NCBI GenBank assembly: GCA_900065925.1
Contig: LN890280.1
Span: forward strand, 1,108,451-1,172,450
DNA length: 64,000 nt
Direction of reading: 5' to 3'
From: Nitrosotalea devaniterrae
GTDB taxonomy: Archaea > Thermoproteota > Nitrososphaeria > Nitrososphaerales > Nitrosopumilaceae
The notes under the pieces were generated by a model. That model worked only from the letters and a program-made list of their open reading frames with translations. It was not told the DNA's origin and made no database searches. Below are positions 15,502 to 23,393 of this stretch, one piece after another; position 1 is the first letter of the stretch; every line of letters begins with the position of its first letter. The position numbers and the translations under genes are program-made.

Positions 15502-16143
15502 ATGTCAACATGGCCAGATCCAGAAACACAAAAGCGAATAGACAACGAGGTTTGGGTTGGAAGAATGACTAAAAAAATAAATTCGGTATTTCATCAGATT
15601 GCAGAAATAGACATAGAACATAGTAATTTCGGTACTCCATCACGTGTAAAAGTGGTTCATCAGGATCTTAACGAAATAATTGATACCTTTTTGGCAGAAG
15701 ATTGGGTAAACAAATCAGATATTCCGCCCAAAAGAAATTTAGATCCTGAAGATGATCTTAGTTTGAGTTATCAACATATCAAATCAGATATTCTGAAAAT
15801 TGCGAATTGGTATGGAGTGGACGTTTTATCGCAAAACATAACTCAAAAATCTCCGCAAATAAATGTACAAGTTATACAAAGTAATGTTCAAGATGTTAAA
15901 AATGTGGCAGAGGTTATCAATACAATAAATATTTCAGACATAAAAAAAGATGAAATAAAAAAATTGTTTACAGAATTAGAAAGAACTGCCAAAGATAAAG
16001 AAATGAGTGATCCTAAAAAGAATAGCAAATTACGAGAACTATTCAAAGGAATTGTAGATTTGAGTCTTGATGCTGGAATTGTGGGATTGCGCTGGGCTCA
16101 TGAGAATGGAATTATCAATAGATTATTTGGCAGTCATCAATAA
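15502..16143 (+). CDS. Casposon cargo protein of unknown family, 213 aa
   Basis: The N-terminal 110 residues are helical (TQKRIDNEVWVGRMTKKINS). A linker INVQVIQSNVQDVKNVAEVI (about 124-143) has the Asn/Gln/Val alternation often seen between sensor and effector domains. A helical C-terminus ends in LDAGIVGLRWAHENGIINR, with a short hydrophobic stretch that could touch membranes. No domain is recognised. It follows the DUF4062 gene in the same operon, so a two-gene module is possible. Its 3' end overlaps the convergent cas1 by 29 bases. Confidence 0.65.
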   Translation: MSTWPDPETQKRIDNEVWVGRMTKKINSVFHQIAEIDIEHSNFGTPSRVKVVHQDLNEIIDTFLAEDWVNKSDIPPKRNLDPEDDLSLSYQHIKSDILKIANWYGVDVLSQNITQKSPQINVQVIQSNVQDVKNVAEVINTINISDIKKDEIKKLFTELERTAKDKEMSDPKKNSKLRELFKGIVDLSLDAGIVGLRWAHENGIINRLFGSHQ

Positions 16144-17179
16144 AACTTTGAACGTAAATTTTAGTAATAGTAATTTCCTGACACATTGACATTCCGTCTT
16201 TTCTTACCATTCCATGTCCAAACTTGTAAGGTCTTTCAGACAGAAACTTTCTCTCTAACACTTCTAAAAATCTCTGAATCAGACTAGAATCCATTACAAC
16301 TTTACCTTCCCTAGTCCAAGTGTAACTCTTGGAGCTGATCAAATTATTGTGATTGTTTGCAAACTTGTAAACCGAATACTCCACTAAACATCTAAAAGGT
16401 TCAATGATATCATACACTAATGCTTGAAATCCTGAATGTGATTGATGATAGAATCCATAGTAGGCATCAAGTCCAAAACCATTTACAAACTTGCAAATCT
16501 CACCAGCAAGAACAGTATAGCCATAATTCAGCAAGGCATTGATGATATCCGAAGCATAACGATTTGAGATACGACCACCTCCACCACGCCTAGAATCAAA
16601 CTTGTATTTTGAATCAAATAGTTTGGCATAGTTTCCAAAGTAAATGTGTCCGCTTCTTGATTCATTCACAAGAAACTCCTTTAACTCTGAAAGATTCTTG
16701 ACTTGTTTACGATATTGTTCTAGTTTTGAAATTGCTGGATATAATTCAGGTTTATCCAAAGTCTTGAAGAAATTAATCTGACTCTCTAGTTTGTCTGCAA
16801 GTAATTTTCTTCGAAGGTATTTCACCTTGTCAGGATCTCGAAACGCATCATACTGACTCATTCTGTATCTAGTGGATGTAGCACTAGACATTACTCCATT
16901 CATGGTAGAAACTGGATTTCCATAGGTATCTGTTAGAATGACATTGACATTTTTCTCTGAAAGAAGTTTGATTGCATCTGTTGAAACGTAGCCCCTGCCT
17001 GAAATTACTATCTTTTCATATGGCATACGAGTTACAAAATATTCTTCAGTTTCAGATTTTCCAGTTATGTCATGCTGTCCGTTTTTGAGAATAATTCTGT
17101 TGTCTTTGAGATTTATAGAAACTCCGTAGCCTCGTAAGAGTTTGACGTTGTAATGGTTTTGTTTACCTTTGAGAGTCAA
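16115..17179 (-). CDS. cas1: Casposase: Cas1-family integrase
   Basis: The 354-residue protein has the Cas1 layout: an N-terminal beta domain with GYGVSINLKDNRIILKNG, then a helical catalytic domain. Metal-binding residues are visible as Glu173 (VNESRSGHIY), His245 (GFYHQSHSGF) and Asp257/Glu260 (YDIIEPFR). Cas1 of casposons inserts the element ends into a target by a reverse-disintegration-type strand transfer and leaves 14-15 base duplications. No Cas2 is present. The start is TTG 17179 within TTGA, overlapping the stop of the upstream gene, and the paralogous fragment at 10565 starts the same way. Confidence 0.95.
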   Translation of the reverse strand: MTLKGKQNHYNVKLLRGYGVSINLKDNRIILKNGQHDITGKSETEEYFVTRMPYEKIVISGRGYVSTDAIKLLSEKNVNVILTDTYGNPVSTMNGVMSSATSTRYRMSQYDAFRDPDKVKYLRRKLLADKLESQINFFKTLDKPELYPAISKLEQYRKQVKNLSELKEFLVNESRSGHIYFGNYAKLFDSKYKFDSRRGGGGRISNRYASDIINALLNYGYTVLAGEICKFVNGFGLDAYYGFYHQSHSGFQALVYDIIEPFRCLVEYSVYKFANNHNNLISSKSYTWTREGKVVMDSSLIQRFLEVLERKFLSERPYKFGHGMVRKDGMSMCQEITITKIYVQSFIDDCQIIY

Positions 17180-17595
17180 ATAGTTACAGGAGGTGGAGGA
17201 TCTTTACTTTCACTTTTAAAATGATAAATATTATTCATATATGTTCGAGCTTTATCTTTTTCATTTTCAATGTGTTCCATTTTGAAGTTAAGTGTTTTCA
17301 GTATTTTCTCTTGGTCGTGATCTAGACATGCTTCATAATGTGTAAATACCAAAAAAATAACCTTTTTGAATTCGATAAGATCTGACTCATCTAAAGTTAA
17401 TCGAGTGGAGTCCTTATTCGTTCCAATTTGTTTTTGAATCTTATTGAGTGAAATTTTTAACGCTTTAAGGTGTTTTATAGCAAAATCAGTTTTTAAGACA
17501 TTGATTGGTGTTTCAATCAATTTGTCTATTTCACTTTCATACCAACTAACAATACTATTAACATAATTTGGATTTTCAATTATCGTGTGTTCCAT
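17176..17595 (-). CDS. Cargo protein coupled to cas1, unknown family
   Basis: The 139-residue product is all helical, starting MEHTIIENPNYVNSIVSWYE and ending with a Pro-rich tail DPPPPVTI. Its stop overlaps the cas1 start by four bases, so cas1 expression is coupled to it. In the remnant casposon the same position holds an unrelated HEPN/AbiV-like gene. This suggests a variable cargo slot and, weakly, a related protective or toxin-like role. No HEPN R-x4-6-H motif is clear in this protein. Confidence 0.7.
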   Translation of the reverse strand: MEHTIIENPNYVNSIVSWYESEIDKLIETPINVLKTDFAIKHLKALKISLNKIQKQIGTNKDSTRLTLDESDLIEFKKVIFLVFTHYEACLDHDQEKILKTLNFKMEHIENEKDKARTYMNNIYHFKSESKDPPPPVTI

Positions 17596-17616
17596 GTAAT
17601 TTTAGATCAGATAAGA

Positions 17617-17679
17617 TTTACGACAATGACATGTTTCCCTGAGTAAACAGGGGGTAAACCATTTTTACTCGCTGTCGAC
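17617..17679 (+). repeat. 63-bp direct repeat, right copy
   Basis: It is identical to 11185-11247. It contains the last 50 bases of the intact casposon (17617-17666) and the 13-base target duplicate (17667-17679), which is also the 3' coding end of aEF-2. The CCCTG-AGTAAA-CAGGG hairpin lies just inside the terminal repeat. Confidence 0.95.
17650..17666 (-). repeat. Casposon right terminal inverted repeat
   Basis: GGGGGTAAACCATTTTT is the exact reverse complement of the left end at 11248-11264. The final two T together with A17667 form the complement of the aEF-2 TAA stop, so the terminus helps rebuild the host stop codon after insertion. Confidence 0.92.
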
Positions 17680-19857
17680 GTATTCGTCTGGCGTTGGTAC
17701 TTCTGGTGCCAATCCCTTTCTCTTTCTGATATCACCAATTACTTTGGTCAAAATTGAGTTTGGAACTGGAGTCCATGCCTTAAAGTGAGTGTTCCACATT
17801 GCACGGCCTGCAGTCTGTCCTCTCATAATTTCTGACAAGTCAAATGTTTCTGATGCCGGAAGCTCACCTGATATGATATGTATGACACCTTTTTGTTCCA
17901 TGTTTAGCACTTTGCCTCTCTTGCCAGATATCACACCTGCAACGTTACCAATCATTTCTTGTGGAACTCTAACTTCGATTCCAAGTGTTGGCTCTAGCAA
18001 TACAGGATTAGACAATAACATAACACCAGTACACGCTCTTCTTGCAGCAGGTCCCAATTGGGACAAGCCTCTGTGAGCTGGATCCTCGTGAGGAACGAAA
18101 TGATGGAATGTAAACTTGCATCCTCTTACCTGTTCTCTTGCAAGTGGACCTTCCTTTACAGAATCTTCAAAGCCAGATAGTATAGAATCAGTAGACTCGC
18201 CGACAAACTGGACACCTTTTGTTCCATCTACCATGACGTTACCTCTAATATCAAATCTCATTACACGCTTTGCCTCGTCTCCATCCCATCCAGCATCTTT
18301 GAGAATCTTGGCAACTTCCTTCTTGTCCTTGTATTCGTTTAGTGTTCCGTTTCGTATCATTTCAGCAATTTTTTCATCCAATGGTTCAACCTTCATGAAT
18401 ATCTTGTTGTGTCTGTTTGGTGACTTTGACATGATAGGTCCTGCACCAGCTCGAATTGTTTCTCTGTAATTGATCAATGGTTGGGATGTAACAATATCCA
18501 CTTTGGCATCTGCGATTAATGCAGTTGCAATTTCAAGGTGCAATACACCCATGCCGGCAATTACAGTCTCACCTGATTCTTCATTGATTTTTACAACCAG
18601 GTTAGGGTCTTCTATTGTAATACGGTTTAATGCTTCAACTAGTCTTGGCAAGTCTTTTGGATGTTTAGGTTCTACTGCAATTTGTACGACAGGCTCTGAT
18701 ACATACTGGATTCCTTCAAATGCCGGAATACCAGCAACAGAGGATAATGTCTGACCTGCTCTTGCGTGTTCTAGTCCTAGTAAAGCTGGAATGTTTCCTG
18801 CTGCAAGTTGTCCCACCATTTCTCTTTGGTTACCCATGAAAAAGTTGACAGACTGGACCCTGCCTTCTCGTTTAGTATCAATCAAATGTATTCTATCACC
18901 GTCTTTTATCCTACCAGAGAACAAACGTCCAATTGCAACAGGACCTGCAGCAGGATCTACTGTCATGTTTACAATCATCATTACAGTTGGACCGTTGTCA
19001 TCACAGTTCAAAAGTGCTTTACCAATATCAGAATCTAAATCACCCTTCCAGATCTTTGGAATTCTATATTTTTGTGCAACATCAGGTGATGGGTGATGTT
19101 TTACAACCATTCCAAGTACTGCGTCATACAATGGAGCTTTTTCTGCCAATTTCTTGACATCACCGCCCTCAGAATATGCTTCGTAAATATCCTTGAACGA
19201 AATTCCTTTTTTCTTCATTACATCTGCGTTAAATCCCCACTTGTCCTTTGCAGAACCAAATGAGACACTACCGTCCTGAATGCTTACCTTCCATTTTTCC
19301 TTGTATTCAGGTTCTGCATAGATATCGATTAGTCTGTTAAAGTTTGTAATAATTTCAAGTAACCATTCTTGCATCTTCTCTGGAGGCAATCTTAGCTCCT
19401 TTATGAGACGGTCAATTTTGTTAATGTAAAGGACAGGTCGTACTCTTTCTTCTAATGCTTGTCGAGTTACAGTCTCAGTCTGTGTCATGATACCTTCAAC
19501 TGAATCTGATACCACAACTGCACCGTCAATTGCTCTAAGGCTTCTTGTGACTCTACCAGTAAAGTCAATGTGTCCTGGAGTGTCTATCATGTTGATTACA
19601 TATTCTTCACCGTTTTGTTCATAGAGTAAAGTAACGTTTGCTTGAACGATTGTCATCTGTCTATCCTGTTCAAGTTTCATGGAATCAAGTGCAAGAGCTT
19701 GGCCTGCAACAGATGGACTGATGATTCCACTTGAAGCTAAAAGACTGTCACTCATTGTCGTTTTGCCGTGGTCTACGTGGGCAATGACTCCAAAGTTGCG
19801 AATGTTCTTTTTATTACCAATAATGCTTAAAATTTGATCTGTAGCCTTGAATTTCAT
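17665..19857 (-). CDS. fusA: Translation elongation factor aEF-2
   Basis: The 730-residue GTPase drives ribosomal translocation. The G-domain shows AHVDHGKTT near residue 25, DTPGHIDF near 92 and NKIDR near 145. The domain IV tip carries DPAHRGLSQLGPAARR, where the His of HRG is expected to become diphthamide. The protein ends EYVDSE with an intact stop, so casposon insertion has not changed the product. Length is normal for archaeal EF-2. The last 13-15 bases are the casposon target. Confidence 0.97.
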   Translation of the reverse strand: MKFKATDQILSIIGNKKNIRNFGVIAHVDHGKTTMSDSLLASSGIISPSVAGQALALDSMKLEQDRQMTIVQANVTLLYEQNGEEYVINMIDTPGHIDFTGRVTRSLRAIDGAVVVSDSVEGIMTQTETVTRQALEERVRPVLYINKIDRLIKELRLPPEKMQEWLLEIITNFNRLIDIYAEPEYKEKWKVSIQDGSVSFGSAKDKWGFNADVMKKKGISFKDIYEAYSEGGDVKKLAEKAPLYDAVLGMVVKHHPSPDVAQKYRIPKIWKGDLDSDIGKALLNCDDNGPTVMMIVNMTVDPAAGPVAIGRLFSGRIKDGDRIHLIDTKREGRVQSVNFFMGNQREMVGQLAAGNIPALLGLEHARAGQTLSSVAGIPAFEGIQYVSEPVVQIAVEPKHPKDLPRLVEALNRITIEDPNLVVKINEESGETVIAGMGVLHLEIATALIADAKVDIVTSQPLINYRETIRAGAGPIMSKSPNRHNKIFMKVEPLDEKIAEMIRNGTLNEYKDKKEVAKILKDAGWDGDEAKRVMRFDIRGNVMVDGTKGVQFVGESTDSILSGFEDSVKEGPLAREQVRGCKFTFHHFVPHEDPAHRGLSQLGPAARRACTGVMLLSNPVLLEPTLGIEVRVPQEMIGNVAGVISGKRGKVLNMEQKGVIHIISGELPASETFDLSEIMRGQTAGRAMWNTHFKAWTPVPNSILTKVIGDIRKRKGLAPEVPTPDEYVDSE

Positions 19858-19902
19858 GGTTTAGCTAAATCCTTTTCTAGCCGCTATTAAACGTTTAGAA
19901 GA

Positions 19903-19914
19903 ATTATAAAAAAA
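19903..19914 (-). promoter_or_regulatory. Putative TATA box of aEF-2
   Basis: On the minus strand TTTTTTATAATTC lies about 45-57 bases upstream of the ATG at 19857. This is compatible with a TATA box and a short leader of about 20 bases. Confidence 0.4.
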
Positions 19915-20101
19915 ATCGACGGATCATGGAAGATCTAGAATTCAATATTTTTCCATCTGAGATCTAGTTTTGATTTCATTGTGACATGATGACAAAAATT
20001 TTGGACATTGGAATAATTTTCCATACACCTTGAAACAATATCTGAAATTATACCAGCATATGGAAACTTGATTTTTATTATAGGCGCAAAAACCACCTTT
20101 C

Positions 20102-20923
20102 ATGGATATTACGATAGGGCATACACCAGATGCTGATGATGCCTTTATGTTCTACGGAATGCTTAGTGGTAAAGTTACTTCGCCTCACTTTAACGTAAAA
20201 CATGTTGTAGAAGATATAGAGACTTTGAACAGGCGTTCTTTGACACACGAACTTGATGTTACTGCAGTTTCTGCTCATGCTTGTGCATACCTTGACAAGT
20301 ATACAATACTACGAAGCGGAGGAAGTTTTGGCAAAGGTTACGGACCAATCGTAGTTGCAAAGCAAGACTTGGATATTGAAAGATTACGAAAGTCAAAGAT
20401 TGCAATTCCAGGAAAACTTACTTCGGCATTTCTCCTGTTGGAATTAATGATTGGCAAGTTTAATTACATTGAGATGAAATTCAGTGACATTCCAGATGCA
20501 GTTGCAGACGGTACAGTTGATGCAGGACTTGTGATACACGAAGGACAGATTACATATGATCAAAAAAATCTAGTAAAGCTACTCGATGTTGGTTCATGGT
20601 GGAGAGACAGCACTGGGGGATTGCCAGTACCACTTGGGGTAAATGTCATGAGCAATCATTTCGGAATTGAGACAATCAAAAAGTTTGACGAGTTTTTCCG
20701 CGAATCAATTGTATACGGCATGGCAAGACCTAGTGAAGCATTAGATTATGCAATGCAGTATGGGAGAGGACAGTCAAAGGAGACAATCGATAGGTTTGTT
20801 CGAATGTATGTAAACGATGTCACAATTGAAATGGGCATACTTGGAGAACAGGCAATTCGAAACTTGTTCAAGTTTGGAATAGAAAAGGGTCTTGTTCCAG
20901 AGTTTGAGCTTCGTATAGCTTAA
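20102..20923 (+). CDS. MqnD-like enzyme, futalosine menaquinone route
   Basis: The 273-residue protein fits the MqnA/MqnD periplasmic-binding-protein fold. It opens with DITIGHTPDADDAFMFYGM, the D-D-F signature of MqnD, and includes DVTAVSAHACAYL and VDAGLVIHEGQITY. MqnD (1,4-dihydroxy-6-naphthoate synthase) cleaves cyclic dehypoxanthine futalosine. In ammonia-oxidising archaea, which contain menaquinones, this would serve quinone synthesis. A second pathway candidate (MqnE-like) lies at 21817. MqnA cannot be excluded without alignment. Confidence 0.75.
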   Translation: MDITIGHTPDADDAFMFYGMLSGKVTSPHFNVKHVVEDIETLNRRSLTHELDVTAVSAHACAYLDKYTILRSGGSFGKGYGPIVVAKQDLDIERLRKSKIAIPGKLTSAFLLLELMIGKFNYIEMKFSDIPDAVADGTVDAGLVIHEGQITYDQKNLVKLLDVGSWWRDSTGGLPVPLGVNVMSNHFGIETIKKFDEFFRESIVYGMARPSEALDYAMQYGRGQSKETIDRFVRMYVNDVTIEMGILGEQAIRNLFKFGIEKGLVPEFELRIA

Positions 20924-20953
20924 GTTATTTACCACTCGTAAGAAATTAGTTTA

Positions 20954-21232
20954 ATGGACAAACGCGTCTTTGCACTAGGCATTGCAATGTTAGTTGGAGG
21001 TTTTTCAGTTTACGGATATCTAAATGAAAACGTGCCAACAGGAAAAGCAGACATGTCAGATACAGAAATTAACGCATTACATGAAGCTGAAGTTGTCAAT
21101 GCAGGATTGAGCAACATTGCAGGACTCTTGGGAGGGCTGGGCTTTTTCATTTTACTCATAAGTATCGGCCTGAAACGCAGAAAGAAGGGTGGCGAAGGAA
21201 AACCAGTCACACAAAAGCCCGCAGAGATGTAG
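20954..21232 (+). CDS. Two-span membrane protein, 92 aa
   Basis: The first helix is RVFALGIAMLVGGFSVYGYL and the second is NIAGLLGGLGFFILLISIGL, separated by an acidic 35-residue loop (DMSDTEINALHEAEVV). The C-terminus is basic and Pro/Lys-rich (KRRKKGGEGKPVTQKP). It starts 30 bases after the MqnD-like gene, so co-transcription is likely. The function is unknown. Confidence 0.55.
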   Translation: MDKRVFALGIAMLVGGFSVYGYLNENVPTGKADMSDTEINALHEAEVVNAGLSNIAGLLGGLGFFILLISIGLKRRKKGGEGKPVTQKPAEM

Positions 21233-21328
21233 AATCATCACCAGAGACTAGATTTTAGCGATCAAACAATCCTATAGAAGAATCTTCCAAATAATTTTAT
21301 AACAACTTCATCGCTATCATTTGTCAAT

Positions 21329-21784
21329 ATGAATAATACTCTAGAATTTGACGAACTGTGCGACAACATACTAGACATTAACAACAACATACAATCAGTC
21401 TCTATCATCAACAAGCATGGAAGACCCGTAGAGAGAAAAACCAGTGATGAATGTAGTTCCCAAGTAACTGAGCAAAAAATTGAGATGTTCTTCATGCAAT
21501 GCGTGTTGACAATATCAATGGGAAGAGATTTTGACACAGAATTTGGCGAAATTGGTTATGTCCACGTAGACAGGAGGAACCTGTCAATGTTTTCATTTCC
21601 AGTATTTGACCACATTGTTCTTGTCACAAGCAAAGCCGCAATGAGCCCCATAACACTTGCTAAAAAAATATCCACCACCATAAAAAAATACAAAAATTCA
21701 CAACATGTGGGCATACATTCTCTTGGAGAAGACACACTGTCAGAGAGCCCAAGACAGGAAATGATTCAAATCACATCCACCTAA
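21329..21784 (+). CDS. Roadblock/LC7-like domain protein
   Basis: The 151-residue protein has a start ELCDNILDINNNIQSVSIIN followed by KHGRPVERK, and a C-terminal FDHIVLVTSKAAMSPITLAK. This order resembles the small thaumarchaeal Roadblock/profilin-like fold proteins (a related protein is at 40152). They may bind small GTPases or signalling partners. The family match is by pattern only. It is monocistronic with a normal ATG. Confidence 0.5.
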   Translation: MNNTLEFDELCDNILDINNNIQSVSIINKHGRPVERKTSDECSSQVTEQKIEMFFMQCVLTISMGRDFDTEFGEIGYVHVDRRNLSMFSFPVFDHIVLVTSKAAMSPITLAKKISTTIKKYKNSQHVGIHSLGEDTLSESPRQEMIQITST

Positions 21785-21816
21785 AACCACTTTTTATTTT
21801 TTATAATGCAGGTAAT

Positions 21817-22914
21817 CTAGAATTTTTTCAATACTTTGAAAAACGTGTCCCTTTGTGCAGGTTCTCTCCCAATCTCTTTTATCATGTTTGCAAGCTCGAT
21901 TATCGAAGAGTTTGTTCCCTTGCCCGCTGCCTTGTAAATTTCTTCAGAGAATGCAGTACCTACCAAGTCATTTCCACCATATGTGAGTGCAACCTGTGCA
22001 AGTTTCTTTCCCAGTGCAACCCAGTATACTGAAATGTTATCAAGTTGGTTTGCAAGCATCAACCTTGAGACAGCAGTGATTCTAAGGTCATATGTAGATG
22101 CACTCTCAGAGGTCACAAGCCCCTTCTTTTCAAGTTCGGTATTATCAAGACTAAATTTCAACGGTATCAGTGTGAGAAATCCCTTGGTCCTCTTTTGTAC
22201 TTCACGTATCTTCACCAAGTGATCAATGATATGTTCAGGCTTTTCAATATGTCCAAATAGCATTGTCACGTTACTTTTAATTCCAAGATTATGTGCTTGT
22301 TCTATAGTATCAAGCCATTCTTGACCTGAGCACTTGCCGCGAACTATTTTATTTCTAACATCAGGGTGAAAGAGTTCTGCACCTCCACCAGGCATTGTAT
22401 CCAGACCAGCAGTCTTTAGTCTAGTCAAAACTTCTTTAACAGAATTTTTTGTCAATCGTGCAATGAAAAAGACTTCGGCTGCAGTAAGTGCCTTGATGTG
22501 CATTTCAGGATGGCTTTTCTTTATCGTCTTGAACATTTCTTCATAATATTCTAGTGGAAGTTCAGGATGAAAACCACCGACAATGTGTACCTCGGTTGCA
22601 CCCAAGTTCTTGGCCATTGTGACACGGCCCTCAATGTCTTTTGCAGTTAACGTGTAAGCATCAGATTCTGTTCCCTTTCTGTAAAACGCGCACATTTGGC
22701 AACTTGCTGCGCAAACATTTGTGTAGTTCATGTAGTATGATGCCGCAAATGTGACTTGTTGTCCAACACTTTTTTGTCTAATCAAGTCTGCAGCAGCACC
22801 GAGCATGTAGATATTATCATAAGACATCAATTCCATTCCGTCATCATAGGTTAGCTCTTCTCCTGCAATGGCTTTCTCAAGTGCCTTAGAGTCCTTGACT
22901 AGTTTTTCAAGCAT
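21817..22914 (-). CDS. Radical SAM enzyme, MqnE-like aminofutalosine synthase
   Basis: The [4Fe-4S] motif is CAASCQMC (C-x3-C-x2-C) within NYTNVCAASCQMCAFYRKG, followed by EVHIVGGFHPELPLEYYEEM and GLDTMPGGGAELF. These blocks are shared by MqnE, MqnC and CofH; the combination with HPELP and AGLDTMPGGGAE is closest to MqnE, which adds an adenosine fragment to a chorismate-derived enol ether. Start ATG 22914 is preferred over 22938. Together with the MqnD-like gene it supports a futalosine route. MqnC or CofH would be the alternative. Confidence 0.75.
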   Translation of the reverse strand: MLEKLVKDSKALEKAIAGEELTYDDGMELMSYDNIYMLGAAADLIRQKSVGQQVTFAASYYMNYTNVCAASCQMCAFYRKGTESDAYTLTAKDIEGRVTMAKNLGATEVHIVGGFHPELPLEYYEEMFKTIKKSHPEMHIKALTAAEVFFIARLTKNSVKEVLTRLKTAGLDTMPGGGAELFHPDVRNKIVRGKCSGQEWLDTIEQAHNLGIKSNVTMLFGHIEKPEHIIDHLVKIREVQKRTKGFLTLIPLKFSLDNTELEKKGLVTSESASTYDLRITAVSRLMLANQLDNISVYWVALGKKLAQVALTYGGNDLVGTAFSEEIYKAAGKGTNSSIIELANMIKEIGREPAQRDTFFKVLKKF

Positions 22915-22994
22915 GGTATAACATGAATTTTGTATCAATATAAAATTAACAGAGATTCGCTAGATTATTCTATGCCACCAAGGGTACAATTTTC

Positions 22995-23393
22995 ATGAAA
23001 TTACACCATGTTGGAATAGTAGTAAACAGCATCCAGGAATCTTTGGGTGATCTCAAAAACTATCTCAACTTTGAGACAACTAGTGCCATAATGCCAGTGG
23101 GTAGCCAAAAAGTCAACATCTGTCTCTTAAAAGTCGGTGACCCGTTTCTGGAATTAATAGAGCCTTCCTCCCCAGACTCTGCAATAAGCGAGTTTGCAAA
23201 ATCCGGAGGTGGAATACATCACCTGTGTTTTGAGGTAAAAAATATCGAATCAGAACTAGAGTCATTTGCAAGAAAGGGTGCAACCATTCTGGTAAATCCT
23301 GTAAAGGGTTTTGATGAACGCCGTATTGCATTTGTGGATCTTAATACAAAAAATACAAAATGTGGGCTTGTAGAACTCTTGGAAATAATTTAG
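22995..23393 (+). CDS. mce: Methylmalonyl-CoA epimerase-like (VOC fold)
   Basis: The 132-residue glyoxalase-fold protein starts KLHHVGIVVNSIQES and contains DPFLELIEPSSPDS, GGGIHHLCFEV and a final CGLVELLE, the pattern of methylmalonyl-CoA epimerase with metal ligands from His and Glu residues. The enzyme interconverts the (R) and (S) forms of methylmalonyl-CoA, a step in the 3-hydroxypropionate/4-hydroxybutyrate carbon cycle of these archaea. The stop overlaps that of the convergent gene by four bases. Confidence 0.8.
   Translation: MKLHHVGIVVNSIQESLGDLKNYLNFETTSAIMPVGSQKVNICLLKVGDPFLELIEPSSPDSAISEFAKSGGGIHHLCFEVKNIESELESFARKGATILVNPVKGFDERRIAFVDLNTKNTKCGLVELLEII

Larger units (their letters stand above)
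11248..17666. mobile_element. Intact casposon integrated at the 3' end of aEF-2
   Basis: The 6,419-bp element has perfect 17-base inverted ends (11248-11264 and 17650-17666) and is flanked by 13-base duplicates ACTCGCTGTCGAC (11235-11247 and 17667-17679; up to 15 bases if two ambiguous T are counted). It encodes a Cas1 integrase and a family B DNA polymerase, the two hallmarks of casposons, self-synthesising transposons thought to be the source of the CRISPR adaptation module. Thaumarchaeal family 1 casposons are known to target the aEF-2 gene end. Plus-strand genes: basic protein, PolB, DUF4062, unknown. Minus-strand genes: unknown, cas1, and a 245-residue protein. There is no cas2 or CRISPR array. 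Confidence 0.93.

Noticed and set aside
11185-17679. CRISPR system suggested by Cas1
   Set aside because: There is no cas2, no other cas gene, and no array of regularly spaced repeats. The repeats at 11339-11419 have uneven spacing and short gaps. All evidence fits a casposon.
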